Positions 1 to 11,600 of a stretch of 64,000 nt of DNA are shown piece by piece. Made by a program: the position numbers and the translations under genes. Source of the DNA: Gemmataceae bacterium (GTDB lineage Bacteria; Planctomycetota; Planctomycetia; Gemmatales; Gemmataceae); the NCBI GenBank assembly GCA_022842245.1, contig JALHPZ010000028.1, positions 30,712 through 94,711 of the forward strand. Direction: 5' to 3'. Positions within the stretch are counted from its first letter, which is position 1, and every line of letters starts with the position of its first letter. Under the pieces are notes generated by a model, which made no database searches, was not told the origin of the DNA, and saw only the letters and a program-made list of their open reading frames with translations.

Positions 1-1136
1 TGGTAGTTCATCAGGATGTACGGATCGCTGTCGTAGCAGCCGCTGGAGAACGCGCCGCTGTGCTTCCCTTTGTTCTCGAAGCGGTCGCACCACCGCCCGC
101 GCAGGCCTTTCGCGAGCGCGTTTCCGTAGTCGGCACCGAGCGGCTTCAGCGCGTCGATGACCAGTTCGACGGCGTCGTCCCACTCCGTGCGCGTTTGCAG
201 ATCGCTGAAGATCGGGATGTAGACATCGTAGAAGTGGATGTCCGGCAGTTTCATCGCGCGCTGGCGGACGGCGTAGTACTTGTGCACGGCCGGGAGGTTC
301 GCCCGCACGGCGGATAACAGATTGTCGTAGACGCTCACCGGCACCTTGTCCGGGAAGAGCGCCGCCTCGCGAGCGGATGCGTAGTTGCGCACGCGGGCCT
401 GATAGACGTCCTGCTTGATGCTCCCCGACAGCGTGGCCGTCAACGTGTTCGCGTGGGCGGCGAACTGGGCGTAGAACTGGTGGAACGCCGTCTTCCGCAC
501 CTCGCGTTTCGGGTTCTCGAGGCAGACCATGAACGAGCTGTGGCTGAGCGGAATCGTCTCGCCGGGGGCGATCTCGATGGTGCCGAAGTTCAGGTCGGCG
601 TCGGTCAGTTGGTCGAAGACGTTGCGCGGCGTGCCGTTCACCTCCATCTGCATCGCGAGCAGCCGTTCCTCGGCCGTCGTGAGCGTGTGCGGCTTGTAGC
701 GCACGAGGCGCTCGAGCAGAAGCTTGAAGTCGGCGAGTTTCGGTGACGCGAGGTAGGTCTTGAGCGTGTCGTCGGGCAGGGCGAGCAATTCGGGGCGGAA
801 GAAGCTGCCGGCCTCGGCGGCGCGGCTGGCGATGCCGATGTACCGGGCCTTCATTCCCTGATACTTCGAGTTGGCGACGTCCTCCGTCTCCTTGAGGAAC
901 GCGTAGGTGCCGAGCTTGTCGCCGAGGCGTTCCAGTTCGAGATCGAAGCGCAGGCATTCGGCGACGACGTCGACCGACTCGCCAAGCTTTCCGCGGAAGG
1001 CGTCGTAGCCGGGGATGAGCTTTTCCCATTGGGCGAAGGCGGTTTCCCAGGCGTCGTCGTGCGGGAAGAGCGAGCCGAGGTCCCAGGTGTCGGCGACGGC
1101 GACTTCGGAGCGGAGCGGCAGGCGTTTGGCGGACAT
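1..1136 (-). CDS. pepF: Oligoendopeptidase F, M3 family (3' end outside window)
   Basis: Zinc metallopeptidase of the M3B (PepF) family that degrades medium-length peptides in the cytoplasm. The visible ~378 residues begin MSAKRLPLRSEVAVADTWDL and include the family-typical stretch RYIGIASRAAEAGSFF and, close to the window edge, KHSGAFSSGCYDSDPYILMNY-like sequence that in PepF precedes the HExGH zinc site. The zinc motif itself lies beyond position 1, so catalytic competence cannot be judged. The ATG at 1136 gives the family N-terminus; the ATG at 1147 opens a different frame. The next upstream gene on the same strand ends at 1170, so the two may be cotranscribed. The family assignment is from recognised sequence; the substrate is unknown. 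Confidence 0.88.
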   Translation of the reverse strand, partial: MSAKRLPLRSEVAVADTWDLGSLFPHDDAWETAFAQWEKLIPGYDAFRGKLGESVDVVAECLRFDLELERLGDKLGTYAFLKETEDVANSKYQGMKARYIGIASRAAEAGSFFRPELLALPDDTLKTYLASPKLADFKLLLERLVRYKPHTLTTAEERLLAMQMEVNGTPRNVFDQLTDADLNFGTIEIAPGETIPLSHSSFMVCLENPKREVRKTAFHQFYAQFAAHANTLTATLSGSIKQDVYQARVRNYASAREAALFPDKVPVSVYDNLLSAVRANLPAVHKYYAVRQRAMKLPDIHFYDVYIPIFSDLQTRTEWDDAVELVIDALKPLGADYGNALAKGLRGRWCDRFENKGKHSGAFSSGCYDSDPYILMNY

Positions 1137-1169
1137 GGAGTGCGCATCCTCGCGGGTGAATCCTACAGT

Positions 1170-2315
1170 TTACGATTTCCGTTGTGCGAGTTCGGCCCGC
1201 CACTTCGCGTCGGCTTCGGCGAAGCCGCGTCGTGCCAGCTCACCGTGCTTCGGGTGGTTCCGGTAATGCTCGAAGCAGGCGCGGGCGAGCAGCCAGTTCT
1301 GCTGTTGCACATGGCACGCGCCGAGGGCCATCCCGGCCGAGACGCCGATGATGTCGGGATCGAAGCCGGGGGAATCGTACCAGCCGGTTCGGCCGATTTC
1401 GAGTAACGCGTCCAGGTGGACGATGGCTTTCGTGAAGTCCCCGACGCGATAGCGTTCCTGTGCGGCGGCCCAGAGGACCGGCGGCGTGCGCGCGAACCAG
1501 ACCGGCACGAGCGCCCGTACGCGATCCAAAGGCAATGATGTGTTCACCTTCGACGGATCGGCATTGAGGAGGTATTCGAAGAGCTGCCCGACGGCGGGGT
1601 CCGGCGCGGCGGGCTGCTCCAGGAACGGCACGACGGCGCGCGCCGCCTCCGCGAGGACGGCATGGCCGCGCGGATCGTTCAACCAGAGCAGGTTCCGCCC
1701 CAACTCGATCCTCACCGCCAACCGGTCGGGTCGATCGCGCAACTCGGCTTCGAGGAGGCGCACAACCCAGCGCAACTTGTCCGGCGTCGGCGTGGAAAGG
1801 TACGCGTGCCGGACGATCGTGACCGGGAGGGTTTTCACCTGTTGCCCACGTCCGGCGGCCAGCCGACCGAGCGGAGCGGTGAATTGCGGATGAACACGAC
1901 CCGAATAGCGAACTTCCGGCGTCCGGCGGAAGAGACGCTCCTCGAACCCCGACGTGCCCGCGCCGTCGTCGTCCGGTCGGAGCTTCTGGCGGACGGTCAG
2001 CCGGTAGGCGAATGTGGACTCGTCGCCGAGGGCGGCGGTCCAACCATCGAAGGATTCGAGTTCCTCGTCGGGATTGAGCCAGAGCACCCACGGGGTTTCA
2101 ACGCGGTCGAGCACGGCGTTGCAGGCGGCACCGAAGTCGTCGGACCAGGGAACGTCGATGGTCTCGGCGCCGGCGGCGCGGGCGACCCCGACGGTATCGT
2201 CGGTGGAACCGGTGTCGGCGAGGAGGACTCGGCCGGCGAGCGGCCGCGCGGAGGCGACGGCGCGGCCAACGGAGGCGGCATGATTCCGCGTGAGAAGGCA
2301 AACGGTCACATCCAT
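1170..2315 (-). CDS. Family 2 glycosyltransferase with C-terminal TPR-like region
   Basis: Transfers a sugar from a nucleotide-sugar donor; acceptor unknown. The N-terminus MDVTVCLLTRN and the following ADTGSTDDT are the GT2 (GT-A fold) nucleotide-binding elements, and WLNPDEELE (about residues 92-100) supplies the acidic metal-binding cluster in place of DxD. The C-terminal half is helical and resembles tetratricopeptide repeats (for example AQERYRVGDFTKAIVHLDALL), as in SPBc2-type GT2 proteins that combine glycosyltransferase and TPR. The start at 2315 is preferred because GAGG lies about 9 nt upstream, although the frame is open to 2411. It lies 33 nt upstream of the oligoendopeptidase gene and is probably transcribed with it. 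Confidence 0.85.
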   Translation of the reverse strand: MDVTVCLLTRNHAASVGRAVASARPLAGRVLLADTGSTDDTVGVARAAGAETIDVPWSDDFGAACNAVLDRVETPWVLWLNPDEELESFDGWTAALGDESTFAYRLTVRQKLRPDDDGAGTSGFEERLFRRTPEVRYSGRVHPQFTAPLGRLAAGRGQQVKTLPVTIVRHAYLSTPTPDKLRWVVRLLEAELRDRPDRLAVRIELGRNLLWLNDPRGHAVLAEAARAVVPFLEQPAAPDPAVGQLFEYLLNADPSKVNTSLPLDRVRALVPVWFARTPPVLWAAAQERYRVGDFTKAIVHLDALLEIGRTGWYDSPGFDPDIIGVSAGMALGACHVQQQNWLLARACFEHYRNHPKHGELARRGFAEADAKWRAELAQRKS

Positions 2316-2648
2316 GAATCGCCTCATTGCCGCGCGGCGCAATCGGGAGAATCGGTACAGATTCGGGTTGGGAGCAATCGAAACAACCCGGAGCGCAGGC
2401 CCAGTGCGCACGCACGGTCCAATCGCGCGATTTCGCCTGCGTTCGCCGGTCTTTTCGGCTTGCTCACATTCACTTTGCGCCTGTAATCTTAGTGAATTGG
2501 GGCAATTGCCGCCAAAGCGCCAAACTTTCGCGCCGGTCGGTTCGTCGAATGTCTGGAGCCGGTACGCACCGGGCGGTGCATCGGCCTTCGTACATTCGTC
2601 GCGCGGTCCCTTTCAATCACCGCCCAGACAACATTGGGATTACCCGTT
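2316..2648. other. 333-nt divergent intergenic region
   Basis: This stretch separates the start of the glycosyltransferase (minus) from the start of the giant secreted protein (plus), so it should hold promoters for both. It is somewhat less GC-rich around 2465-2510. No convincing -35/-10 pair, operator palindrome or small gene was seen. Confidence 0.5.
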
Positions 2649-5600
2649 ATGCCGTCCCAAGATCTCTCCCGAGTCTTTCGCAACTGGGTTCACCGGGTCC
2701 GTCGCCCCGGGAAGGCTCGGACGGCGTCCAAACGTAATACGGTCCACCTTCGGTTGGAAGAAGCCGAGCAGCGGCTCGCGCCGGCGGTGCTTCCCCAGCC
2801 GATCATTACCAGTCCGGGTACGGCGCTGAACATCCTGGCCGATCCGGACAACCCCGATCCGGCCAATCCGCCCATTGTTCACTCGTTGCAAGTGGCGGTC
2901 GACCCCACGAATCCCCAGCGCCAAATTGCCGTCGGCATCAACGCCAGCGGTCTCGTCGGCCTGTTCACGACGAACGGCGGGGGGAAGTGGACGAACTTCA
3001 TCAACACCGCGAGCAACGCGGCCGGGAATCCGTTCCTCCTCCGTTTCCGCGATCCGGCGCAGGTCGAGGATGCTAACAACCCGGCGCGCGAGGCGTCGAG
3101 ACTCGACGCCGTCTCGCCCTCAGTGTCGATCGATCGCAACGGTAAGGTCTACATCACGCACATCCAGCGCGCTGCTTCCGCGGCCGTGGATGGCAATGGC
3201 GTTGGTGCGGGCGTGGTGGTTTTCGATGCCTTCAATTTCAGCGGCGGCGCACCGACACAATTCGAATCGAACCGCGTGCTGTATCGCTGGGGCCCGAACG
3301 ACGACGCCGCGTTCAACCCGATCGTCGCGGTCAACAACAACGTCGGCTTCACCGATCCGTTCAGCGGCCTGACGCGCAGCGACCTTACGGTCGGTCATTC
3401 GGTTTACGTGGCCTGGAATACGAACGGTGCCGCGGGTCAGGAGCAGGATTCGGCGAGCAATCCGAACGTGGTTTTCGTCTCCGGTTACGTCACGGACGCA
3501 GACGAAGACGCGCTTTTGGGAGCGAATGACGGGAACAACATCGGATCGTTCACGACGCCCATCCGCGTCTCGGACAGCTATCAGGATACCACCGATCCGA
3601 TTCGGGCCTCGGCGCCTCAGATCGTGTTCGGTCAGGCCCCGCTGGAGAAGGCCGGCGTCTCACAGCCGTCCAGCTTGAACATCTTCTACGCGCAGGCGAA
3701 CGGCGGAAAGATCTATCTCGATCAGACCACGCCAACGATGGTGGGCACCGGTCCGAACCTGCTGCCGTACTACGGCATGACGGTGAACGGCCAGACCGGC
3801 GGAATCGCCAACGCCGGTGCCGCAGATCAGTCCGCGACCAAGGATTTCAAGGCCTCCGTCGCCTTCCCGGCCAACCTTGCGGCGACCGATCAGGTCACCG
3901 ACCTGAACGTGCGCCTCGTCATTACGCACCCGGCCACGAACGAAATGCGGGTGACGCTCACCAGCCCGCTCGGCGATTCGGTCGTCCTCATCGCGAATCG
4001 GAACAATACCGTCGATCCCCAGCCCGGCAACTACGGCAACGGCCTTTCGCCGGGGATTACCGGGGCCAATGTTGGCATCCAAAACGGCGTCCAAGGCGGC
4101 GCGACCTTCGACGACCAAGCCGTGCGCGGGATGAACGACAGCGGGTCCGACGCCCCGTACATCGGTTTCTTCCGCCCGGAACGTGGGCTCGGCGCCAACA
4201 CCCTCGCCTCCCTTTTCACGGGGCGCACGCTCGCCCAACTGACGGGCGATTGGAAGCTCACCATCTTCGACTCCCGAGGCAGTGCGACCGCCGTCACGCA
4301 GACGCTCAACGCTTTCGATCTCCAGTTCACCCTCGGCATGCCCGTCGGCCTCGGCGCGAACAACGTCGCCGTCAGCGACTCCGTCTCCCGTGGCTTTGCC
4401 GATGTCTTCTCGACCGCCAATGGAGCGGCCGCCAAGACCGGCATCGGCGGCTACTCCGTTGCCGTCGACACCACGCCCGTCGCCCAGAATGGCGTCGGCG
4501 GGCCGCTCTTCGGCCTGACCTCCGGCAGCATGTTCGTCGCCTACACCAGCGGCACCGACATCAAAGTGTCCCGCATCGCCCCCGGCGCGACCGTCGGTGG
4601 CAAGGGCGTCCGGGTCAACGATGATACGATCAACGATCACTTCACCGAAGGAAACCGCGCCCAGTTCATGCCGACGGTGGCCATTGACAGCAAGACCGGC
4701 ACCCTCGCCGTCACCTGGTTCGACGGCCGCTTCGACGCCTCCACGGTGCGGACCGCCAACTTCATCGCCACGAGCATCGACGGCGGGCAGACCTTCAGTT
4801 CGCAGACGCCGCGTTACGTCAACGAGGAAAAGTCCCTCGCGGGTACCGTCAATCAGCAGCCGTACTTGAACCAGCCGAAATTCGCGGTAGACGCGATCAC
4901 TCTGGCGGCGTTCACGGTCGAACCGTTGCCGGACAACATGAGCGTGGCGGCGACGGCGCACGGGTTCAACACGCGGCAGAGCCTGTTCTTCGAGTCGGGC
5001 CAGCTCTGGTCGTATTGGACCGGCAACCTGAACGCGAACGGGTCCGCCGCCCTGCGGGCAACGGCCACGGTCGCGGCCGGCCCGCGCATCGTCGACATCG
5101 ACCAGGGCACCGTGCTGGGATCGGCCACGTCCGGCTCCCAGACCTACAACGGACTCGCCGCCGACGGCTCCCCGATCCTCTCGAAGATCCGTGTCGTCTT
5201 CGACCGGCCGATCAATCCGACGACGTTCACGGCCTCGGACGTCCTGATCACCTACAACGCGCCGAACGGCTCGAAGACAATCGTGCCGGCCGGGCTGCCG
5301 CTTGCGACCGACACGAACAACACCACCTTCCTGATCCCGCTGGCGACTCCGACCACGCAAGTCGGCTCGTACAGCATCGCCATCGGATCCGGGATTGCCG
5401 ACTTCGTCGTGCAGGCCTCCGCGGTCATCACCCCTCTCGCCCCGCTGCCGACGTTCAACTCCACCGACACCCCGCTGACGCTGCCGGACGCCGACGATAG
5501 TGGACCCGTCACGATCCCGACGACGACGATCTCGACGCTGACCTTGCCGGGGCTGCCGATGGGTCAGGTCATCGCCGACCTGAACGTGACGCTGAACATC

Positions 5601-8600
5601 CAGCATACCTTCGTCGGCGACCTCACGATCGTCCTCGTCTCGCCGAACGGCACCCGCGTCACCCTCTTCGACCAGCGCGGCGGCAGCGGAGACGATTTCA
5701 CCGCCACCGTGTTCGACGATCAGGCCATCAACTCCATCACCACCGGCATCGCTCCGTTCACGGGTAGCTTCCGACCCGAACAGGGTCTGTCCGCCTTCCG
5801 CGCACAGAACACGCTAGGCAACTGGATCCTCGAGATCACCGATAACGCCGGCGAGGATTTCGGCACGCTCCTCAACTGGTCGCTCGACATCACGCCCGGC
5901 ACCATCACCGGCACCACGGTCGTCGGCAACGCACTCGACCAGAACGCCAACGCCATCGTCGGCGAACTCGCCGACGGCTTCGCGTCGCCGCGGCTCAACG
6001 GCGTTTCCATCGCCACCGCGCCGATCATCCTCCCCGGTCCGTTCTTCGTCGGCGCAAACGTCCCCGGTTCCCCGGCCGGCTCCGCACCCCACGGCCAGGG
6101 CGATTCGCTTTACCTCAACAGCGGCGCCACCGCCATCGACGTCCGCTTCGACCGCGACATCAACCCCGCAAGCTTCACGCCCGCCAGTATTCTGCGCATG
6201 ACCGGCCCGTACGGACCGGTCAACGGACCGTTCACGGTGACGCCCACCGGACCGCGCACCTTCCGCGTCGGCTTCCCGGCGCAGATCGTCGATGGCCCCT
6301 ACAGCATCGAATTCGCCCCCACGATCGTGGCCACGTCCGGCTTCGGTCTCGACCAGAGCAAGAACGCCGCCCAGAGCCTGACGCTCGGCAGCGATCCGCT
6401 CGCCACCACCGTCGCCAGCGCCAGCTACAACAGCAACCCGGGCGCCATCACGATCCCGGCGAATTCCACGGTCGTGATGGATCTCAACGTCCCGGACCTG
6501 TTCCAGATCTTCCAGAACCCGGCAATCTCGAACTTGCGGATCTCGACGCGCATCAACATCACGCACGGCAACGTGCCCGATCTCCAGGCCGATCTCGTCG
6601 CGCCGGACGGGACGCGCGTGCGGCTCTTCACGGGAGTCGGCACCGTCGGCCAGCCGCCCCGCGCGAACTTCAACAACACGATCTTCCAGGACAACGGCCT
6701 CACGAATATCCAGCTCGGTGCCGCGCCGTTCGACGTGGGCACCTACGTGCCGCAGCTCCCGCTCGGCGCGCTGGTCAACCGCCCCTCGCAGGGCACTTGG
6801 CGGCTGGAAGTCACCAACAATGGTCTGGTGACCGGCTCGATCAACAACTTCTCGATCACGCTGCCGTTCGCCGTCACCGGCAGTGGCCTGCAGGAGCCGG
6901 TTGGCGACCGCTTCCAGGTCGGCTTCCGCCTCTTCACACAAGACCCGACCAATAAGGCCACGCAGACGCAGTGGACCCCCGTCGGCCCCGCGCTCATCGG
7001 CGGACCGCAGGGCCACGAAAGTCGCACCAGCGCCGTCGCCGTCGATCCGTCCGACCCGTCGGGGAACACGGTGTACGTCGGCAGCGCCAGCGGCGGCGTC
7101 TACAAGACGACGAACTTCCTGACACTCGACGCCGTCGGCCCAAACTGGATCCCGCTGACGGATTTCGGCCCGACCACGTCGCTGAACATCGGCAGCATCG
7201 CCGTCTTCCCGCGCAACAACGACCCGAATCAGACGATCGTGTTCGCGCTGACGGGCGAGGGGAACACCCGCTCGCCCGGCGTGGGTGTGCTGCGCTCCAT
7301 GGACGGCGGCCGCTCGTGGAAGGTGCTGGACAGCACGAACAACGCCGACGCGAACGGCGTAATCCTGCCGATCGACGATCCGGGACGCAACCGGGCCTTC
7401 GTGGGGGCGACGGGCTTCAAGATCATCGTCGACCCGAACCTTTCGCCGACCGGCGAAGTGCTGGTCTATATGGCGATCAGCGGCGGGTCCGCGCCGGGCG
7501 TGTACCGGAGCATCAATACGGGCCGGAGCTGGACGCGCATTCAGGCGGGCAACGCGACGGATGTGACGCTGGCGCTGGGCAGCATCCCGCGTGGCGGCCA
7601 AAGCCGGAACGCGGAAATCCTCTACGCCGGCATCCCGGGCCAAGGGGTGTTCTTCACGTCGTCCGCCCCGGCCGCGGGGAGCATGTCGCTGATGGCGGGC
7701 GGTCAAGGCAACCAGAACCGGCGAACGACCGATCCCAACAGTAACGAAGTCGAAGTGCTGGTGAGCGCGCCTACGGGAACGCCCAACGGTGGGGCCGGCG
7801 GGCGGATCGCACTCGCGGCCCCGGCATTTGAAGACACGGACCTCGAGAACTCGTTCTATCAGGGCTGGCTTTACGCTTTTGTTTCGAACGCCGCAGGCGG
7901 GCTTGAAGGCTTCTACATGACGAAGGACTTCGGCCGCAACTGGACGCGGGTCAACCTGCCCATGTTCCAACCGGGCCTGCCAGGTGACAAGACGGGCTTC
8001 GGCACGAATAACGAAAGCCGCGCGCAAATTGATCCGTTCACGCTCCTGCCGACGGGCGGCGGCCAAGGGACCTACGACATTGCGATCACGGTCAATCCGC
8101 TCGATCCGTATGTCGTCTACCTGGCCGGCCTCGGTACGCAAGGCCCAACCCAAACCGGCAGCATCCGCGTCGACCTCCACACGCTTTCCGACGCCCATGC
8201 ACTGCGCTACGGCGATTCCAGCGACGCGGGCGGCGGAGTCACGCAGGCCGCCTCGAATACGGGCGGCGCCGTGCCCTTCTCCGGCGGCGGCACGGCCGCG
8301 GGCCTGCTCTCGTTCGGCGGGTTGAGTGGTGAATTCTTCAACCTGACCCGGGATCCGGCCAACCCCTTCCTCACAGACGCGACGTTGTTCATCGACAGTA
8401 CCAAAAACTTCGTGAACAATGGTGCCGACGTGAAGTGGCGGACCTTTTTCAACCCGCTCGGTGGCACGGCCGACATCCACCAGATCATCTCGTACATCGA
8501 TCCGGTGACGCGCAAGAACCGCCTCATCTACCTCGGTGACCAGTCGATCGGGTCCGGCGTCGACTTCGGCGACGGCCTCGACACCTTCGTCGGGAACCTC

Positions 8601-11600
8601 GGCTTCACACGACTGCCGTTCGCGAACCGCACCGGCAACATGCAGATCACCCAGTTCTACGACGGTGCCGCACAGCCCAGCACGCTCGCCGGCGACATCG
8701 CCCAGGCGTTCTTCTACGGTGGCTCACAGGACAACGGCTCGCCCCGCTCCCGCGGCGACGTCCTCCGCACCGGCAACATTCAGTGGTTCGGACCCGCCGG
8801 CGACGCCTCCGGCATGGCGACCGACCAGACGGGTTCCGGCACCGCCTACGGCTACCAGTGGCCCTGCTGCGGTCCCTTCTTTGCCACCGACTTCTTCCGC
8901 GTCGACTTCCCGCAGTCCGACGACGCCTTTGGTGTCGGCCGTACCAGCGGCTTGCTTCAGGCCGGCGACGACCCGGGCATGGACAAGGGCCAGTGGCCGC
9001 TCATCAGTTCCGCCGTCGGCTACTTCGCCATCAACCCGATCGACAAGAACGGCGGCCTCATCAGCTCCGGTGCCGGTCGCGTCTTCCGCAGCACCACGCT
9101 CGCCGACCCCTCCGTCGGTGCCAACTGGTTCCCCGTCGGCGAGCCGAGTGGTATCGGCGGACAACTCGAAGCGTCGATCTCGAAGGCCCTCGCCTTCGGC
9201 GCTCCGGACCCGGCGAACCCCGGCCAGGTGAACAACTTCCTGTACGCCGGCAACAATTTCGGCAACATCTTCGTCACGAACACCGGCGGAGCCCCGTGGA
9301 CGAACATCTCCGCCGGCCTGCACCCCGGCTCGATGTTCGGCCCGGCCGTGCAGGACATCGTGCCGAACCCGCGCCGCGGCAGCCGCGACGCCTACGCCGT
9401 CACCAGCGGCGGCGTCTTCTACAACCCCGACAGCCTCGCGCCGGGCAGCACCTGGCAGAACATCACCGGCAACCTGTTCCAGTTGCAAAAGGCGATCTTC
9501 GGCGATAATGCGGAACTCACATCGACGCTCAATAACCTCACCGCGCTCGCCGTCGACTGGCGGTATGCCATTCCGGATGATCCGAGCAATCCGGCCGGCC
9601 CCACGCACCCGGTGCTCTATGTCGGCGGCGATGCCGGCGTCTACCGCTCGCGCGACAAGGGCCAGACCTGGAACTACTTCCCCAGCGTCGACGAAGACGG
9701 CGCCGCCGTCGACGGCGGCTACCTGCCCAATGTGCAGATCACCGACCTCGACCTCTCGCTCGGCAACGTCGACCCCGCCACCGGCCTCCACAACCAGGGT
9801 CTCGGCGGCCTCAACCTCCTGATGGCGACCACCTACGGCCGCGGCCAGTTCGCCATCCGCCTGAACAACACCATCGATCAGGAGTTCAACGTCCAGTTCG
9901 AGTCCGGGCCGTTCGTCACGCGCCTCGCCAACCCGAACCCGGTCGGCGGGCCGTCGAACTCGCTCCGCGTCATCTTCGACCAGGTCGTCGATCCGGTGAC
10001 GTTCAACGCCTCCGACGTGACCCTGCTCGACACCAACGGCAACCCGGTGACGATCACCGGCGTCACCCGGAACTCGGACACCGATTACACGATCAACTTC
10101 GCCCAGCAGACGGTTCCCGGCTTCTATCAGCTCGTCGTCGGTCCGACCCTTTCGGACTACGGCGGCAACCTGATGAACCAGAACCAGAACAAGACCAACG
10201 GCGAGGCCGACGACGCCTTCCGCCGGCTCGTGTTCCTCAACGGCTTGGCGAACAGCCTCGTGGTCGACGGCCTGCCGCTCACGGTGGTCGCCGGCACCAG
10301 CGCCACCTTCACCGTCAGCGTCGAGGACAAGAACGGCTTCCCGATCGCGGGCTTCACCGGCGACGTGGGCTTCACGTCCTCCGACCCGAACGCCTCCGTA
10401 CCGGCCGTCTACACCTTCCAGCCTTCCGACAACGGCGTGCGATCTTTCACCGTCACCTTCACGACGGCCGGCCCGCAGACGATCACCGCGACCCCGGTGC
10501 TCGCCGGCGTTGCGAACCCGGGCCAGGACGGCACCGTGGTGCTGAACGCCCCGGCCAGCCAGCTGTTCGTCTTCGGCCACCCCAGCCCGGTCACAGCGGG
10601 TACGGACAATAATTTCACCGTCACGGCCAAGGACCAGTTCGGCAACGTTGCGATCGACTACCTCGGCAAGATCGTCATCAACAGCACCGACACGAAGGCG
10701 ATCCTGCCGTTCGGCTACCAGTTCACCGCCGCCGACAAGGGCACCGTCTCGCTGACGGCTCAACTGCGCACCGCCGGCCTGCAGGACATCACGGCTAACG
10801 ATTTCGTGCAGGTCGCACTCATGGGTGCCCAGACCGGCATCCAGGTCGACCCGGCCGCGGCCGCCAAGCTGGCGATCCTGAACCTGCCCGATCCGTTCAA
10901 CGCCGGCGACTTCAAAAACTTCACCGTGCAGTCGCAGGACGCGTTCGGGAATATCGCGCCGGACTATCTCGGCACCATTCATTTCACGAGCAGCGATCCG
11001 TTCGCCGCGCTGCCGACGGACTACACGTTCCAGTCCTCGGACATGGGGCAGCAGACCTTCCAGGTCCAGTTCCGCATCGCCGGCCCGCAGACCATCACGG
11101 CGACCGACACGATGAACCTCGTGACGGCGGGCGTCGGAATGACGAACGTCACGCCGGCGGCGGTGTCCAACTTCACGGTGGTCGGCCACCCGTCGCCGGT
11201 CGTCGCGGGCAGCGACAACATGTTCACGGTGACCGCCATCGCGCCGGACAGCAGCGTGGCCGTCGGCTACCTTGGCACGGTGTTCTTCAGCAGCAGCGAC
11301 CAGCAGGCCGGCCTGCCCGCCAGCTACACCTTCACGATCGCCGACAACGGTTCGAAGGACTTCACGGCCACCCTCAAGACCGCCGGTATTCAGTCCATCA
11401 CCGTCGCCGATCAGGCGAACACCGCGATCCAGGGTTCCCAGACGGGTATCCAGGTGCTCGCCGCCGCCGCCAAGACGCTCACCATCGCCGGATTCCCCAG
11501 CCCGACGGTGGCCGGCGTTGACGGCAAGTACACCGTCACGGCGCGGGACGAGTTCCAGAACATCGCCGACGGCTACACCGGCACGGTTCGCTTCACCAGT